A model generated the notes under the pieces. It saw only the letters and a list, made by a program, of their open reading frames with translations, did no database searches and had not been told where the DNA came from. From Anaerolineae bacterium (GTDB lineage: Bacteria > Chloroflexota > Anaerolineae > Aggregatilineales > Phototrophicaceae), in contig JANQRM010000372.1 of assembly GCA_028284565.1 (NCBI GenBank), forward strand, positions 1 to 7,436: a DNA stretch of 7,436 bases, written 5' to 3'. Position numbers and translations under genes: made by a program. How positions within the stretch are numbered: the first letter of the stretch is position 1; each line of letters begins with the position of its first letter. Of this stretch, positions 6,082-7,436 are shown in pieces.

Positions 6082-6663
6082 TTACTTTGGTTGCTCTTTC
6101 TCTACAAGAGAGACCAACATACGCGCAACTGAACGCAGAGGCTCACCACTTTGCTGTACACGACTAAGCACAAGTCCACCCTGGATACCTGCTGTGATGA
6201 CTGTTGCTAAATCATGTGACAAGTCTGGAGGATAATCTGCTGCAACAAGAGCCTCGTAGAAGATGGTTTGCCACCGACGGTACGCCCCCTCACACGACAT
6301 ACGAAGCTGCTCACCAACATTAGGGCTTTCCATTGACACGCCTACGATTGAACCGTGGTCTGTGGGCGATGGTGATTCCGCAAGTTTCGCAAGGGTCATG
6401 ATGAAGTTGTTCAAACCATCTGTGAAAGAATCACCGCTGCTCAAAGCATCTTGGATTCGCTTCGCAACAACGCGTTGGCTACGTTCGACAGCTTCAGACG
6501 CAATGGACTCCTTGCCAGATGGGAAGTAATGATAAACTGATCCCATCGGAGCTTCGCTTTCTTTTACAATCTGCTTAAGCCCGGTAGCATGGTAACCTTG
6601 TACTTCCAATAAGCGAACAGCTGTTTCCACGATACGTTCGCGGGGTGATTTTTCTTCTGACAT
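6082..6663 (-). CDS. TetR-family transcriptional repressor, LmrA/YxaF-like
   Basis: DNA-binding repressor of 193 residues, normal for the family. The N-terminal helix-turn-helix covers about 10-56: 'RERIVETAVRLLEVQGYHAT', then 'GLKQIVKESEAPMGSVYHYF' (28-47) and 'PSGKESIASEAVE' (48-60). The 'PxGKExxAxEA' stretch and 'ATGLKQIVKES.AP.GS.YHYF' resemble LmrA/YxaF-type regulators, which in Bacillus respond to flavonoids or drugs. The C-terminal part (about 75-190) is helical and would hold the ligand pocket and dimer interface. ATG 6661-6663 has only a weak ribosome-binding site (GGAT), consistent with low expression. Its promoter contains the same palindrome found before the next two genes, so it probably represses itself, the quinone oxidoreductase and the dehydrogenase. 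Ligand unknown; a quinone or other phenolic is a reasonable guess from the neighbours. Confidence 0.93.
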   Translation of the reverse strand: MSEEKSPRERIVETAVRLLEVQGYHATGLKQIVKESEAPMGSVYHYFPSGKESIASEAVERSQRVVAKRIQDALSSGDSFTDGLNNFIMTLAKLAESPSPTDHGSIVGVSMESPNVGEQLRMSCEGAYRRWQTIFYEALVAADYPPDLSHDLATVITAGIQGGLVLSRVQQSGEPLRSVARMLVSLVEKEQPK

Positions 6664-6693
6664 ATCTACATCCAGAACTAAATGATATAAATT

Positions 6694-6721
6694 ATTATAC
6701 CGAGTACTCTAGTTAAGTCAA
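6694..6721 (-). promoter_or_regulatory. tetR promoter with operator in the spacer
   Basis: On the minus strand TTGACT (6716-6721) and TATAAT (6694-6699) are 16 bases apart, the best promoter in the window. The operator TAGAGTACTC (6702-6711, core 6702-6709) fills most of the spacer, so repressor binding would block RNA polymerase directly. The expected start site is near 6687, giving a leader of about 24 bases. Confidence 0.8.
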
Positions 6722-6743
6722 GAGCGGTTTACCTAATCAGTGG

Positions 6744-6763
6744 ATGAAAGTTATGGAAAATGA
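6744..6763 (-). repeat. Right copy of an imperfect 20-bp inverted repeat
   Basis: On the minus strand this reads TCATTTTCCATAACTTTCAT, matching the plus-strand copy at 598-617 at 16 of 20 positions. It lies between the tetR promoter and the GC-rich VirB4-like fragment, near the right compositional edge of the cargo block. Chance similarity is possible. Confidence 0.3.
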
Positions 6764-6778
6764 ATAGCTTGAGCTATT
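6763..6778. repeat. Short hairpin at the right edge of the AT-rich block
   Basis: AATAGC-TTGA-GCTATT is a perfect 6-bp stem with a four-base loop, followed on the plus strand by two further T residues before GCCC. It is too weak and the T-run too short to call a terminator. It also supplies the in-frame TGA (6770-6772) that closes the VirB4-like frame upstream. Confidence 0.35.
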
Positions 6779-6814
6779 TTTGCCCGTACTCCGTCTTTTC
6801 CCCTATTGGGCACG

Positions 6815-7436
6815 ATGCGCGGGCAGTCAGCGGATGGTGCCTTCCCTTTTTTCTTCGACTCCTGGCCGTCAGGCAAAAAAATCGCCACCCATGAAATCGT
6901 GGTCGGTCTGACGGGGGCGGGCAAGACTTTCAGCCTGAACTGCTTTCTCAGTCGTCAATATCTGGAGGAAGGCGTGGCCTTTGACCTGCTGGAACCGATG
7001 GGACACGGGCATATCGTATCCGATGCGCTGGGTGCGCCCCTGTTCGTGCCCTCACCCAACAGCACCAATCTGAACCCGCTCGACATCATGTTTCCCGATC
7101 CGACCGAGCAGATCACGCACGTCATCCGCATCATTGAAACCATGTTGGGTCGGCAGTTCAGCGGCACCCAGCAGGGTAATCACCAGAAGGCCCTCATCGG
7201 GCAGGCACTGGTGCGGCTTTATGGCATTGATCAGGGGGTGGATTTATTCTCAATCGCACCACAGCAAACGCCAATTATCGAGCAGCTGTGTGAGATGCTC
7301 TTACAAATTCAAGCCAAACCGCATATCCAGCAGATCGCCCGCGACATCGCTGATGAGATCGCCGGACTGTGTACCGGGGCCGGACCGTACGCCAAATTTG
7401 TGAATGCGCCCACCAACCTTGGCCTGAGTTTTCGCG
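6815..7436 (+). CDS. VirB4/TraC-like conjugation ATPase, 5'-truncated and cut by the right edge
   Basis: ATPase of type IV secretion/conjugation systems that energises pilus assembly and DNA transfer at the inner membrane. The visible 207 codons from ATG 6815 contain Walker A GLTGAGKT (31-38), 'STNLNPLDI' (83-91), a helical block 'HVIRIIETMLGRQFSG' (102-117) and 'GAGPYAKFVNAPTNL' (188-202), all in the order found in VirB4-type proteins. In complete VirB4 proteins several hundred residues precede Walker A; here there are about 30. The frame is open back to a TGA at 6770-6772 and GC-rich sequence starts near 6781, so about 11 more residues may be remnant coding. ATG 6815 lacks a convincing ribosome-binding site. 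Most likely a 5'-deleted gene at a recombination junction; a separately encoded C-terminal ATPase domain is less likely. Walker B lies beyond the window. Confidence 0.8.
   Translation, partial: MRGQSADGAFPFFFDSWPSGKKIATHEIVVGLTGAGKTFSLNCFLSRQYLEEGVAFDLLEPMGHGHIVSDALGAPLFVPSPNSTNLNPLDIMFPDPTEQITHVIRIIETMLGRQFSGTQQGNHQKALIGQALVRLYGIDQGVDLFSIAPQQTPIIEQLCEMLLQIQAKPHIQQIARDIADEIAGLCTGAGPYAKFVNAPTNLGLSFR

Noticed and set aside
6150..6158. TTTGCTGTA, a partial copy of the palindrome arm at 657-666
   Set aside because: It lies inside the tetR coding sequence, lacks the opposite arm, and nine bases can match by chance.
714..6732. GTTTACC shared at 714-720 and 6726-6732 as possible direct-repeat element ends
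   Set aside because: Only seven bases match and the flanks do not, so chance is sufficient.

Overview
The window looks like a piece of bacterial accessory DNA. It is a roughly 6 kb, AT-richer block of metabolic, export and regulatory genes, all on the minus strand, lying between two visibly GC-richer mobility genes that run off the window edges. On the left is a tyrosine recombinase (1-584, minus, C-terminus cut by the edge). On the right is a VirB4/TraC-like conjugation ATPase (about 6781-7436, plus) that lacks the long N-terminal part normal for the family. No rRNA, tRNA or CRISPR array was seen. The host cannot be fixed from the sequence. Bacterial -35/-10 boxes and Shine-Dalgarno sites are clear, and the gene types (DrrAB exporter, SMP-30-like secreted propeller, LmrA/YxaF-type TetR) would fit Chloroflexota or a similar environmental lineage, but that is a weak guess.

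Read in the minus direction, right to left, the cargo runs as follows: a TetR-family repressor (6663-6082); a zinc-free quinone oxidoreductase of the zeta-crystallin type (6031-5069, GTG start); a short-chain dehydrogenase (5016-4147); a secreted SMP-30/gluconolactonase-like beta-propeller (4007-2991); a decayed reading frame broken by stops and frameshifts (about 2998-2621); and a DrrA-type ATPase (2585-1644) with a DrrB-type permease (1560-730). A 139-146 bp AT-rich gap then leads to the recombinase gene.

The strongest regulatory signal is a 10-base word, TAGAGTACTC, with the perfect palindrome GAGTACTC at its core. It occurs three times, and the three sites lie in front of tetR, the quinone oxidoreductase and the short-chain dehydrogenase. 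In front of tetR it sits inside a good promoter, between TTGACT and TATAAT. This is best read as the operator of the TetR protein, giving an autoregulated three-gene regulon. The site was not seen upstream of the propeller or drrAB genes.

Together the genes suggest sensing and handling of a small aromatic, quinone or carbonyl compound: reduction by the two oxidoreductases, possible hydrolysis by the propeller, and export by DrrAB. That substrate idea is inference. Other structures of note are a 14-6-14 imperfect palindrome upstream of the recombinase gene, which overlaps its likely -35 box and resembles a recombinase core site, and a 20-bp imperfect inverted repeat located close to both compositional edges of the cargo block.
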